Positions 36,407 through 47,036 of a DNA stretch of 64,000 nucleotides are shown one piece after another. The notes under the pieces are model-generated. The model made no database searches, was not told the origin of the DNA, and saw only the letters and a list, made by a program, of their open reading frames with translations. Position 1 is the first letter of the stretch. Each line of letters opens with the position of its first letter. The translations under genes were made by a program, and so were the position numbers. Origin of the DNA: Ustulina deusta (taxonomy: Eukaryota; Ascomycota; Sordariomycetes; Xylariales; Xylariaceae); NCBI GenBank assembly GCA_023159155.1, contig JAJNNX010000049.1:186001-250000 (forward strand), given 5' to 3'.

Positions 36407-36902
36407 CGAAGGAGGACACATACATGATGGCGGTCACACGGGTTAGCAGCGGACGGGGGTTTACGTGGGAAGGATTAAATCGAATTTAGAGTTTTTAAAT
36501 AAAAATAATAATAATAATAAAATCAGGAAATATTTTAGTCCCCTGTGTTCTAACCAAAGCCGCGGATAGGTATGCCCGCTAACTACAATGCCCATAGCTT
36601 GGTGAGAATGGAGAGGGGGGGAAAAGAAAGAAGAAAACCACCACCCAGTCCAGACGCCGTGTATATGCCGGGGACTTGATACTACATAAAAAAAGTGATG
36701 ATGATGATATGATGGTGATGATGGGGATAGCTAGATAGATGGACAGACAGATAACCTGAGTGGCCATGATGCAGAAAGGAGAACCACCAAAGCAATGAAG
36801 AACCCACGACGCCGTACCATGCAGTAGATTTACTCCCCCCCCGGCCCGATCAGGAAACATGCAGTGGATGAGATGAATATAGATAGTTAGGCAGATTGTA
36901 AA

Positions 36903-37721
36903 TCAGAACTCCGTGACCGGCAACACGAACCGGACCTTCTTCTTCCTGGGCTTCGCAGCCGGTATATCTATAGGCCGAGTCTTCTGCTCGGCGTCGTCGT
37001 CGTCGAGATCCTCGATGCTGAGCCCCATCTCGCTTCTCGTCTCCTTCTCTGGCTCTTCGTCGATGGACCAGACGTCTGGACTGGGTTCGCGCCAGGAGTG
37101 CCGCCGCTGCAGCGTCCGGCCTAGGAGCCTGACGCGTCGAGAAGGCGGCAGCGGCGGCGGCGGCGCGAAGCGCTTGGCTAGACGGCCTCTGGGTGATCCC
37201 ACGTGGAATGAGGCTGGCGAGAGCAGAGCATCTGAGGTTCGGTGGTTCGGAGAGCTGTGGCGCGGGTGATCGAAGTAGTCGTCGAGAGCGAACGGCAGCG
37301 ACTTCTGTGAAGTGAACCGTATGTATTCCTCCCCCTCGTCCTCGTCTTCGTCCTCGTCATCCTCGTCTAGGATGGCGCAGTCTGCTTCTTTGCTCCTGGC
37401 CTTGTACCGTCTCAGACCGTCGAGCGTCGAAGGGCTCACGCTTCGGACGATCTGACGGGGGCTATTCGAGTCCTCGATGCCTGCATCGAAGTCGAACTCA
37501 AACTCCATCTCCTCGTCTCTGGGGGTTGCGGGTGTTAAGAAGTATTTGAGGGGGTTCTCAGGTCTTGACGAGTTGTCGATGTCTTCGTCATCCGTAGAAA
37601 GCCCGTCCTTGTCCTCATCTAGCGCCGGTGGGATCCGGCTGGGACTGGACGGCCACAGCCCGCTAGGCGGCCATGACTGGCGGTGCACGGCATTCCGTGC
37701 ATCCGATGGCAAGAGAGGCAT
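36903..37721 (-). CDS. Acidic disordered protein with C-terminal KVRF motif
   Basis: Single-exon frame of 272 residues from ATG at 37721. I do not recognise a named family. It is rich in Asp, Glu, Ser and Pro. It has an acidic run of about 15 residues (DEDDEDEDEDEGEE, about 118-131), an earlier acidic patch (LDEDKDGLSTDDEDID), Ser-Pro sites, and a Pro-rich segment followed by SRRVRLLGRTLQRRHSW. The last ten residues contain KKKVRFVLP, which fits the RVxF docking motif used by protein phosphatase 1 partners. The composition and codon use look like a real gene, and the opposite-strand frames are short. A nuclear or signalling regulatory role is possible, by inference only. The 3.9 kb downstream of it is gene-free. 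Confidence 0.7.
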   Translation of the reverse strand: MPLLPSDARNAVHRQSWPPSGLWPSSPSRIPPALDEDKDGLSTDDEDIDNSSRPENPLKYFLTPATPRDEEMEFEFDFDAGIEDSNSPRQIVRSVSPSTLDGLRRYKARSKEADCAILDEDDEDEDEDEGEEYIRFTSQKSLPFALDDYFDHPRHSSPNHRTSDALLSPASFHVGSPRGRLAKRFAPPPPLPPSRRVRLLGRTLQRRHSWREPSPDVWSIDEEPEKETRSEMGLSIEDLDDDDAEQKTRPIDIPAAKPRKKKVRFVLPVTEF

Positions 37722-40043
37722 ATTGGTTGATTATAGTGAAGCTTGGTAAAGCAAGGATCCCTGATAGCGAAAGCCAAGTTTCCAAGTCTTCCTTCCAAGC
37801 TGGGAAGATGCAAATATTTCAAGGATCGGGAGAGAGAGAAGTCATTCTCCCTACAAATCTAGATGTTCAGAAAGTGCCGGGCCCAAGCCGGCTCGCAAAG
37901 AAGGGGAGTGGAAGTGGCAGAGGGAAAGTAGCCGTAGCCTCGAGCCAAAAACGATAAAATGGAAATAACACAAAACAGGATAATACGGCGGTGAGGCCAG
38001 ATATATATATCTTACCACAGGCAGAAGGGAACTATGTCAGGGAAAGTGGCTGGTGCTCGGTTAGTCACCTGTTGGCCAGAGACGCTGCCTGGTGGGTTCG
38101 CAGCCGTAGGTGAAGATGATGGGAGGTGGTCATCCCGGTCCCTCAGCTGTCGAGACGGCTAGGTATCTTAGCAAACCCCACAAAGGGCGATGAGGGGCGC
38201 CGGTCTACCTAATCCTTATTGCCGTGAATCAATCACAGGGCGCAGGGCACGAAGACTCATATCTCGGGCTAGGAGAGGAGCTGGGGGAGGGCCAGATAGT
38301 CCCAAAGCGGAACCACGCATGGGGGGAGATGGTGTGCGGCCCAGAAGCGAAGCGAAAACTGGGCGAGGATACGAGACCGCGCCGAGTTGTCGACAGACAG
38401 ACAGACAGACAGACTACACTACCTCGTAAGTAGTGAGACACCACGGCGCTCTCTCCCCCCGTCCCCCCACTCCCGTCACGTCCTGTCGTGCTTGTCGTTC
38501 TCGTCCTCGTCGCCGTCTCGCAGTCCTGTTCTTGTTAGGGAGGCATCTGACATGGCTGCACACCCTCTTGCATGGCCGTACCCCGTGTATCCGACGCAAG
38601 TGTGCAGCTGTATGCGACGCTGATGAGGCTCGTGAGCGCTCGCATCATTCGCTGCTGTCTTGGTGAGTCGAGGGCAATGCACGGCCAGGGATCGGGAATT
38701 GCGCACTGCTGCAGCGCGTCCGCGTTGTACCTTGCATGAGTTGGGTGCTCGACGACGCTGCACCACTTGCGCGTTGCGGTGGCGTGATGCGCACAATTCC
38801 TACCTGGACGAATTTCCAATCAAAGCCCGGCTGCTGCGGCTACCGACTGTATATGATGGGGACCATCACCTAACCTACCTAGAAGTATGCATATGCGGTG
38901 CGTGTCCTGGATGGACTGCCTTAGGTAGTGCAGTGTAGGTAGGGACAAGTAGTGCCCTATCTACACAGTATACCTACCTGCCTGCTATACCGGTAGTAGC
39001 GTATGTAACCTGTCAGACAGCCGACGAACTATACTATCCCACTACTATCGAGCAGCCATGGAGACAGGGAGCAGAATGACCAGCGAACCTGGTTGGCAAA
39101 CAAGAAACTTGGCAAGTTACAACGCTAATATTCAACGTCATGGATCCATCAGGCGCATACACTACCTTAGGATGCACGTAAATTCAAGTTGGAGCGTCGG
39201 TCCCGGGAAATCCATACTTACCTACACAATATTGAACACAACCTACACTAGGTACTCGATCGAGAAGTGGTTTGGTTGTGCAGAGGTTGACAATTACACC
39301 CCCCCCCTCACTCGCCTGGCAAATCCCAAATACCACCTACCGTTATCGACCACACCACACTCTCGCCACCTTCGGTGTGACTGGGGAAACCACCGCTGCA
39401 TCCTGTAGGGGACTGGGAGCAAGATCTTGTTTGCCTTGGAGAAGCACTTCTTCGAGCACTTCTTCGAGCACTTCAGCGTGCGTCAGATGACTGAGCTTAT
39501 CAACTGCCCATGGCCCGGTTGCTACCCAACAAGGTGTGGTGAATTGAGCATTAACCGTTCAGAGTCATCGCTGCGACCAAATTCCCCTCCCCTCCCCTCC
39601 CCTCCCCTCCCCTCTCCCCTCACCGGAAGGATTCGGAAGCTTGATTTCCACCTGTTGACTTAACCTCATGTCTTCATATTGGCTTGAAATCTTCCGAGAT
39701 GCGATGTATGTGTGGGGTGCTTTTCTTTGTGCAAAGGTAAACCATCTCTTTCGAGGGTTGGCTTGATGCTACTCACGACCCTGGTGTACAGTAGTACTAC
39801 TGTAAGTTGTAAGATAGGTAACCTAGATACCTACCTAGTTCCGCCGTCAGTTCATTCGGGCGCACGCTTTATCTAAGCTAGGTAGACGCAACACAAGCTG
39901 ACTCGTTCAATTCGGGGCCTTGTGGCTTAGCGGCACGACGCCATTCCTCTTAGGCACCACCAAACTTCCAACACAGGCAAACACCAAATCTCGTTTTAGT
40001 GACCGACGAACCCACAGAAGGAAGCTCCTCCCCTTCCTTTCTA
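37722..40043. other. Intergenic, GC/CT-rich with short repeats
   Basis: Upstream side of the acidic protein gene. It contains an AGAC repeat (38392-38414), a repeated 12-base unit at about 39439-39470, a CCCCT repeat (about 39583-39620), CTAGGTA words near 38870-38985 and 39815-39885, and a tRNA-like half at 39914-39960. Frames of about 116 codons or fewer are present on both strands without domains. Confidence 0.45.
39914..39960 (+). pseudogene. tRNA-like 5' half (no 3' half found)
   Basis: This stretch resembles the first half of the tRNA-Ala gene 130 bp downstream: GGGCCTTGTGGCTTAGCGG against GGGCTTGTGGTTTAGTGG, and a TTAGGCA that lines up with the TTAGCA of the anticodon loop. The A-box-like TGGCTTAGCGG is kept. 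I find no matching T-arm or acceptor 3' strand before the next tRNA, so it is probably a degenerate or partial copy. The end point is approximate. Confidence 0.35.
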
Positions 40044-40155
40044 GGGCTTGTGGTTTAGTGGTATAATACTCCCTTAGCATCTGATGGTCTCCTCGTCTTC
40101 CGAGAAGCCTTCGAGTAACTGGGAGTGGTCCGGGGTTCGATTCCCCGCGAGTCCA
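40044..40155 (+). tRNA. tRNA-Ala(AGC) with intron
   Basis: The acceptor stem pairs GGGCTTG (40044-40050) with CGAGTCC (40148-40154), with discriminator A at 40155. The anticodon stem is CTCCC (40069-40073) with GGGAG (40121-40125). The loop is TTAGCA plus T, with anticodon AGC at 40076-40078. A 40-nt intron (40080-40119) sits right after the base 3' of the anticodon, the standard nuclear position. The T-arm CGGGG-TTCGATT-CCCCG supplies the B box, and TGGTTTAGTGG fits the A box. Identity follows from the anticodon. Confidence 0.9.
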
Positions 40156-40184
40156 ACGTCGGTGGCTCCATCCCGCCTGTTTTC

Positions 40185-40276
40185 TCCGAATTGGTGTAGT
40201 GGCTAACATTTGACGCTCTCATCTCTCCTTCCACAGGGGTGCCGTCAAGCCCGGGGTTCGATTCCCCGATTCGGAG
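40185..40276 (+). tRNA. tRNA-Glu(CTC) with intron
   Basis: The acceptor stem pairs TCCGAAT (40185-40191) with ATTCGGA (40269-40275), with discriminator G at 40276. The anticodon stem is TGACG (40211-40215) with CGTCA (40243-40247). The loop starts CTCTCA with anticodon CTC at 40218-40220. A 20-nt intron (40222-40241) follows the base 3' of the anticodon. The A box (TGGTGTAGTGG) and B box (GGTTCGATTCC) are clear. It lies 29 bp after tRNA-Ala on the same strand. T-runs about 20-30 bp downstream could end Pol III transcription. Confidence 0.92.
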
Positions 40277-43200
40277 TGGAGCTTGCTTGAACTTTTGGCA
40301 CCTTTTTCCCCTTCATGTTGGCTTCTTCTCCCTAGCCTTCCTAAACAAAGCGTGCACGGGCTGGTCATGAGTGATGAGATGGATGGGGTTACCAAGTTCT
40401 GCAACGAATGCATCGGGCCGTTCTAATCTCTGCATGTACGGTCGCTTCCAAATGCATGTTTTCCTTGTATGTTGCGTTTTGTCGAAGACGTCTCTTCAAA
40501 GGAGAAATTATGTTGTCGATCTCCGGCCATCAAGAACGTCAGTACTACTGCACCAGATATATTGTGTGCATGCACGCTGCATCTGTAGTAGCCGGCGACC
40601 TTGGTCAAATGGTCCTCGATGTCTCGCTACAGCTTGGCGAGTTTTAAGGTTAAAAAAACCCTAGTCGGCGGATCGTCATCTGCAGATTTGCACTTCGGTT
40701 CAGCCCGTGTCGGCTGGCGATTGCCTGCCCTCGACGATGGAGTCGACTCTCGGCAGCATAAATGTGCACGCGTGTGTGTGTGTATGTACGGGTATGTATG
40801 TACTGTCTCGGCTAGATAGACCAGACCTCGTCGAATAACCCCGATGGACGACTGTCACGTGAAGGTTACAACCACGTGAGGCTGTAGGAGGGTACCTATG
40901 TCCAATCAGCATTCAATCCGGTCGAGTTATGTCGACTAAGCCTGTATACTCCCTAGTCGAAAGGGTAGGGTTCTCTCGTCCCGGTGTTCGCGGCTGTCAC
41001 GGTTGCCGCAACCGTCGATCGCGCTTCGATCAAGTGCCCAGGCGCGGTTACCCTAGAAATACTTTTTCAAGGGGGGACAATAATTTTTGCAAAACTCCTG
41101 ACCAAAATCCTGGCCCTTCTCGCCATGGGAGTGGAGTTGTTTCAAGATGGCTTGGTTTGCATGACTGAATCGAGTCTGCTATGACGTCGACAGCCCAGAT
41201 TCGAACAGAGTTTGGGGCCTGCAACGGCCCCTGCCGCCAGGTTACACTACTTACACTTTACACATGGCCCACTGGGTTGGGGCATGGTGTCTTGGACATC
41301 TGGAACCGTTGATAAATACCTCGTCAGCCGTTACCTAGCTTCGCCATGAGCAACCTGCCAAGAGATGTGACCCGTTGATCCAGTGTTCGCCCCAGATGAA
41401 GAGCAGTCCTGGGGCGGGCATCTCGAGAATATCGCTAGAACTCGGTTCCTGGCCTTGGCCGGATGATAGTGACAACATCACCCACCTCGATTTCGCTTGC
41501 CATCGCTGAGGGACGACTGATAACATCGACCAGCTAATAACCAAGACTTCTTTCATAGCTAGGACCCAGTACCGACTGCAACAGGACCAACCTATTAGGG
41601 CCAGGGTTAGTTGCTCTAGATTTCCCTATCCATACATACCTGACATGCCCAACAGGTTCCCTCGAGCTCAAAGCGGCACTGTTGTTTCCAACATCTGTTA
41701 TCAGTTTCTTGGTGGTTTGATGTGTTGCCTTGCCCTGAGACCACAGCATGACTAGTAAAAGACTGAGCCCCGTCGCGACTTTATCACCATTGGAAGAGAC
41801 GAAATAGGATACTACCTATCACAGCATTCCCGCACGTGTCTTTCGAGCTACTCGGGATTAAGGTCAGTTCTAAGCGTCGCCGCATGAACCCCTCGTTACC
41901 GGGTAAGCCTCAGGTTAAGTAAGGGAGGTAGGTTGTTAAATTTGCAACAGTATTTTAGACCGCTACGGCTATGGTCCTGTATTCTTCGGCCTGTTTATAA
42001 GTCATTATACTGCAGTGGAGGTACAAAGAGGATTAGAATCGAGTCTCCATGGATCCCTATCTTACAGACTATTTTTATGTTCATGGGCTTATGGCTTGGT
42101 AGGCACCATGTTGCATCAAAAGCTGTCTGAAGGTTTAATACCTCATGGTATTATTTGCCAACCGGGACCGGAATGCAGGTATCGAGTAGGAGGACTATTA
42201 ACGAACGCAGTTCGGACCACCTACTATTCAAACAAACCCCTAATTGGTCGGAAAGACGCACACAAGCAAGACGGGGCTTGCTTGATTAGGGAGTGTTTGG
42301 TTGGCGACTCATCTTAGCACAATATGAGCAGCAAGAGCACTCGCATACGTCGACCGGTCACGAATGCTATCCGGTTTCGTAGTGCAGTCTGGGTTCAAGG
42401 ATGATGGTGGAAGCCGGCAATATCCGGTAGCTGTCTTGCCCTTTCAGGCCCCGAGGCATGTTCAATGCCACGGCCGTCTGCCACGACTTCGTGGGAGCTT
42501 GCCAGTGAGGCCGGAGGACCCGTCTTCTTCCGAGCGAAGAGAGAACAACCACGTCACTCCGATCCGATACTGCCGCAATTTCAGGGATGGTCTTTACCAA
42601 AAAGCACCTAGCACAAGATCGTGGCATGGCTCAGTATTGGTATCCTACGCAGTATTGTAAGGGTTGGGACGCAATGATCAATGACGTTACAAGGTTGTCC
42701 CTTACACCCAATGGAAAGAGCGGTGAGGCTCTTTGTCCCTATCCATCGTTGGTAATGCCAAGCATCCCCGCCACGAGGTTGGCTGTCTTCACGATTTACT
42801 GATTTATTTGTATTAACCCCATGGCTGGGAGGACAGATATACTTCTAACGTCAACTTATATAACTTGTCCTGCCCGGCTTATTGTTAATTCATGTGAAGA
42901 CAGATGATGTATCACTACCGTAAGGGTATTCTAGGTGGCCGACCTATCACAACCCATATTTTGCTTTACCGTGAGTGGGGTATGATTGACGATGCCCTCT
43001 GGGGTTTTAAACTGAGGAGGACTGGGTTTGTATGCTGTGCAATAGTTTACGATCGCTAGATCAGGCGTCCTCGCAGCGATGGCAGACTTTCTCTTATTAA
43101 ACCTAGTCATTGTACAAATGCTTTGTTGTCTAGACTAACCGAAAATTTGCTTAGATGGAGTGCTCCTCTGACGAGAAGGCATCTCGGCAACGACCTCGTA

Positions 43201-46200
43201 CCAGCATGTGTACAAGTCAAGGGATCCAGGCTGCCAGTATCCAGCATGTACACTCTTCGTCTTCAACGTGCATAGTGACCATAACTGGCGGTAGCAGGTA
43301 CGCTTCACTCGTGCGATATTTATATGTCCTGCCTGATATATCTAGCGGATGAAGAAGAAATCTTCACTGCCTGCTTGTGTAACTCGTTTAACTATCGATG
43401 CAAGTGGGTGGTCCTTTTTTTTTTTTTCATGCCTGGACTACGAATGTAGGATTGCATGCAGGACTAGACTCATGCAAATGGTCGAGGCAGCCACACACGT
43501 TCTCTTAGCAGACCGGGTGAGCCAATCGACTTGCATGAACCAGGTCAATTGTGAAATCAGTTGCCTACCATTTGGGGGTTTTCTTTGGGGGTTTGAGAAT
43601 GACAATAATACTGTCGAGCTTTGCAGTAGTAGCTTGACCGGGGACTGTACACTATACCACATGTGGACCAGAACTGCATCCTCGTCAAATCTTATTATAT
43701 TTCTACCTTATGGCTTACACGTGTGTGGATTCTTTGGGAAGCTCACTGCAGATGATGAGTAGGAACCAAAGTAAGCAAATACGGACTATGTTATTAGGTG
43801 TACTGTATCGTGGTTCTAGGACGCCAACCAGAAGAAGCACTCCTCGATGTTGTCTTCCATTGACAAGGACGCCTGCCGAAAATGGACGGACGGGAACAAA
43901 GCCCATTGCAATGTTCGTATTAGTATGATAAACTGTCATTCGCCTCTCGTCGGTATAGTCCCGCTTATTCGACAGTGCCCTACACCGTCCCAGTAACCAA
44001 AGCATTCCTACTGCCACGGGGGCTGTGTGCTCTGGTCGAACAAGTGTTCGGTGGGAGGCAAGGATGCGCAGACCGCTCTGCCACCACTCTGCCACGTCCT
44101 CCTATTCACAGGCGGTACAGACCCGGAGAGCGGACAGGCAGCAGGCACAGACAGCGCCGAGCTACAGTACCTACTCACTTAAGGAGGTAGGGTAGGCACT
44201 GCTGCAGAAGAGCCGCACGTGACCCTATTCGCGAAAGCGCACAATGACTCCTCCGTCGAGGGGCTGCCATAGGCGCCCGGGGCATTGCTTCGTCCAGCGC
44301 CAGGTCGTCCCTGGTTGAGAGAGCGTGGACGGGCGGTGGCTAATGCAGGCTCCCTTCTCACTCTAGTCCCCCGAATGGGCAGGGCGGTGGGGCTGGAGCT
44401 CCAACAAAGACCCTCTCTGCCATGCCATGCCTCTAGAACTACGGTAGGTATTCGTAGTGTAGGTTCTAGGTAGTATAGGCAGATGCGGAAGGGAAATGAA
44501 TGGTTGTGTTGGCTTCCGTCTTGTCTGCAACTAAGTGTCTGGCTGCAACCTGCCTGGATCCTACGAGCAAATAGGGCAAATAATATGCCACCGCTGCGAT
44601 ATGCGTTGTCCGAGACTGTCGCGTATTCCATCCACCCCTTCCCACCTCGTGAGCTGATTGATTGACTGCTCCTTTGGAAAGGACCTCTGCAGCCATACAG
44701 GCCTCAAGTGCAGAGCCACAACCCGCAATCGAGGGTTTCTTGTTTTTAAACCCTTCTTTTTTGTGTGTCCATGGTGTCTCGATAGAAACACACACCAGCC
44801 ACAGGTCTCGCTTATTCAGATTTTGAGCGCACTTATCGGCGGTGTTGATACCCAAAGCCCAACTTGGGCATGAAACCCGCCACAGACAGACGGGTTCCGC
44901 AGGTTGTGTTCTGTCGAGAGGGCACCGGAGACGTCTCTTCTAGACTTTCAGTTCCCCGAAAAGACAGCTTTCACCTTTCGAAATTAGAATCCCCCCTTCC
45001 CAGGCATACCTAAATACCTGACCTAGTACCGTGACCACAGTCACCTTTTTTGTGCTTGTTGCACAGAGCTCAGAGCACAGAGCACAAGCTCACCACGGCG
45101 AATCCATCCGTCGACTTACACCGAAAAGAGCACCCACCCATCCAGCCTGCCTGTCTGCCCGCCCTGGTCTAGCCCAACATTCGCCACAGGAGTCGTCTCA
45201 CGATAACACCGCGAACACACCCTGCACACGAGGCATCGATCGACATCCCACAACCATCATCGCGACGATCCCCCGGTTGGTCAAGCGTTCCTGCGGCAAT
45301 TACTGGCATGACAAGAGGAACCAGCGAGAGGGAGGACCTTGCACTGGCGCTTCTTTGGTGGTCGGATTAGCTGGCCAACAACCAACAACCACAGAACGAG
45401 GCGATCAGTTTCAGGGTCTCCGACCATCCGGCCAGAATCCGGCCAAAGGATCGCTCCCTGTCGACAATCGTGCTGGACTGCCGGATCTGTCTGGATCTTG
45501 CTTACTTGCGATCCGAGTTGGGCAATCTCCATCCCTGACCAACAGGAACAGCAGACCAGCCGACACTGACGACGGCGCCAAGTCCACCAACTGGACAAGG
45601 TCTAGGCGGGTGTGTGCTGTGCTGTGCTGTGCTGGAGCGTGCTGCAGGCACTTACACTAACTTAAGTACTTGTAAGCCACGCGTGTACACTGCCCCGATA
45701 CCGACCGGCCGGGCAAGGAAAAAAAAATATCTCGAGCCAACTTTTTCTCTTTCTTTTTCCTTGCTACCTGCTTGCTCGTAGTCTCTCTGGAAGAACAGCC
45801 CACTACACTGCGACATCATCCTGAAGACTTAGTGACACGCGCCCACACACATACGCCTGGTTTCCTTGGTTAGGTACCTGCCTCCGGACTGCTCCAGTAT
45901 TCGGTACCTAGTAGCTGTCCGGCATACCGATAGGTACTTAGGTAACCTTGTACCTATCGATAGGGCAGACATATACAGTGGGAACTGCCCCTCCCCTTGT
46001 GAACCACAATATCGATAACCGGTAGCAACCCCCGACTGCCCGCCTGCCCGCCTGCCCACCACCCGCCGGATCCCCCTCTCAGGTGCTCTCGCCCGCCTGC
46101 TATCAACTACCTAGGTACCTACCCACCTAGCACTTACAACCTGCTTACATACCTGTCTCCCGCCAAACCATCCCCCCCCCCCATCCCCATCCCCGTCTCT

Positions 46201-47036
46201 GGCTGTCTGTGCCATCCTGACTCCCCTCCATTGCTCATTGCTCGATAATAACCCCTTCTCGCACTCGTCATCCTCCCACGGTCATCGTGCAACCCTTGGC
46301 TACATAGGTAGCATCGGCAACAGCTCTTCGACATTTCTCTCTCACACCACATCTATATACCCAGCACCCGGCCAACCAAACAACAGCCGCTATTTCTCTC
46401 TTCGGCCTATTAACACCAGCGACGATAGTACCCCTCCCATCTATCCGGCCCCTCCTCCCTCCCACAGCCAACCATTGTAGCCCAACTGTCCCGGCCCCCG
46501 CCAAGACGTGTTGCGACAGTGTTCCTACAGTGACCTTGTCTGTGTCGTCTTACCTATATCTGGCCCTCGCATATCTACACCTCCTGGGACGACCCTCCTC
46601 TTCGGAACTTCCTCCTTCTTAACTCTCCCGTTCCTGCGACAAGTCCGAATGTGACCAATAAAAATCCAGCTCTCGAAAGAACCCTTTTTGCATAATAACT
46701 CCCTTCATTGCTGCCCCATTCACTCATCCCCCCCTCCCAGTAAGACTCTTCTTTCAATACTAAAGCCACTCTTGCATTAGTCTTCATCCACCAATCACTC
46801 TGATTAGACGAACCCTAAACTAAGATAATTCTCTAGTCAAGGTCACATCGCAGACTTCTACCCAAATATTTGGGATCATTGATCAATTGACTAGGCGCAT
46901 CATCATATTACAATATCGCCGAATTCTGCGACACCTACAACGGCTTGAAGCCTGCCTTCAAGGGCACATTTTACCTTAGTTAACTACGTGCCCAACCTGT
47001 ACTCTCTGCGAGTCTGCCTTCTAGAGTATTCTCGCC
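40277..47036. other. Long gene-poor stretch before the disordered-protein gene
   Basis: About 6.8 kb without a supported gene. Frames such as 45031-45660 (209 codons, plus) and 44179-44631 (minus) overlap others and show no domain. A T13 run lies at 43415-43427. Between about 45,000 and 47,030 the plus strand becomes C/T-rich (CCTCCC, CCCCC and CTTC blocks) with several CTAGGTA/GGTACC words (45870-45965, 46105-46130). This pattern suits a long promoter or 5' leader of the gene that starts at 47037, which is inference. Confidence 0.45.

Larger units (their letters stand above)
33015..36902. other. Gene-free stretch with simple repeats
   Basis: About 3.9 kb with no recognisable coding frame; the longest frame is 123 codons (33897-34268, minus) and has no domain. 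It contains a tetranucleotide repeat (35733-35771), GATA repeats near 35943-35959, a T-rich segment at about 36244-36292, a poly-G run (36386-36406), AAT repeats near 36500-36522 and GAT repeats near 36694-36724. The long span between two minus-strand genes may hide a noncoding transcript, but I see no specific support. Confidence 0.45.

Noticed and set aside
41183..41240. Possible tRNA T-arm (ATTCGAA) on the minus strand
   Set aside because: The flanking bases do not form the T stem, and no acceptor or anticodon stem can be drawn around it.
45031..45660. 209-codon plus-strand frame
   Set aside because: No domain, low-complexity Thr/Arg/Cys mix, overlapped by other frames; it lies in the C/T-rich leader-like region. 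It could be real but nothing supports it.
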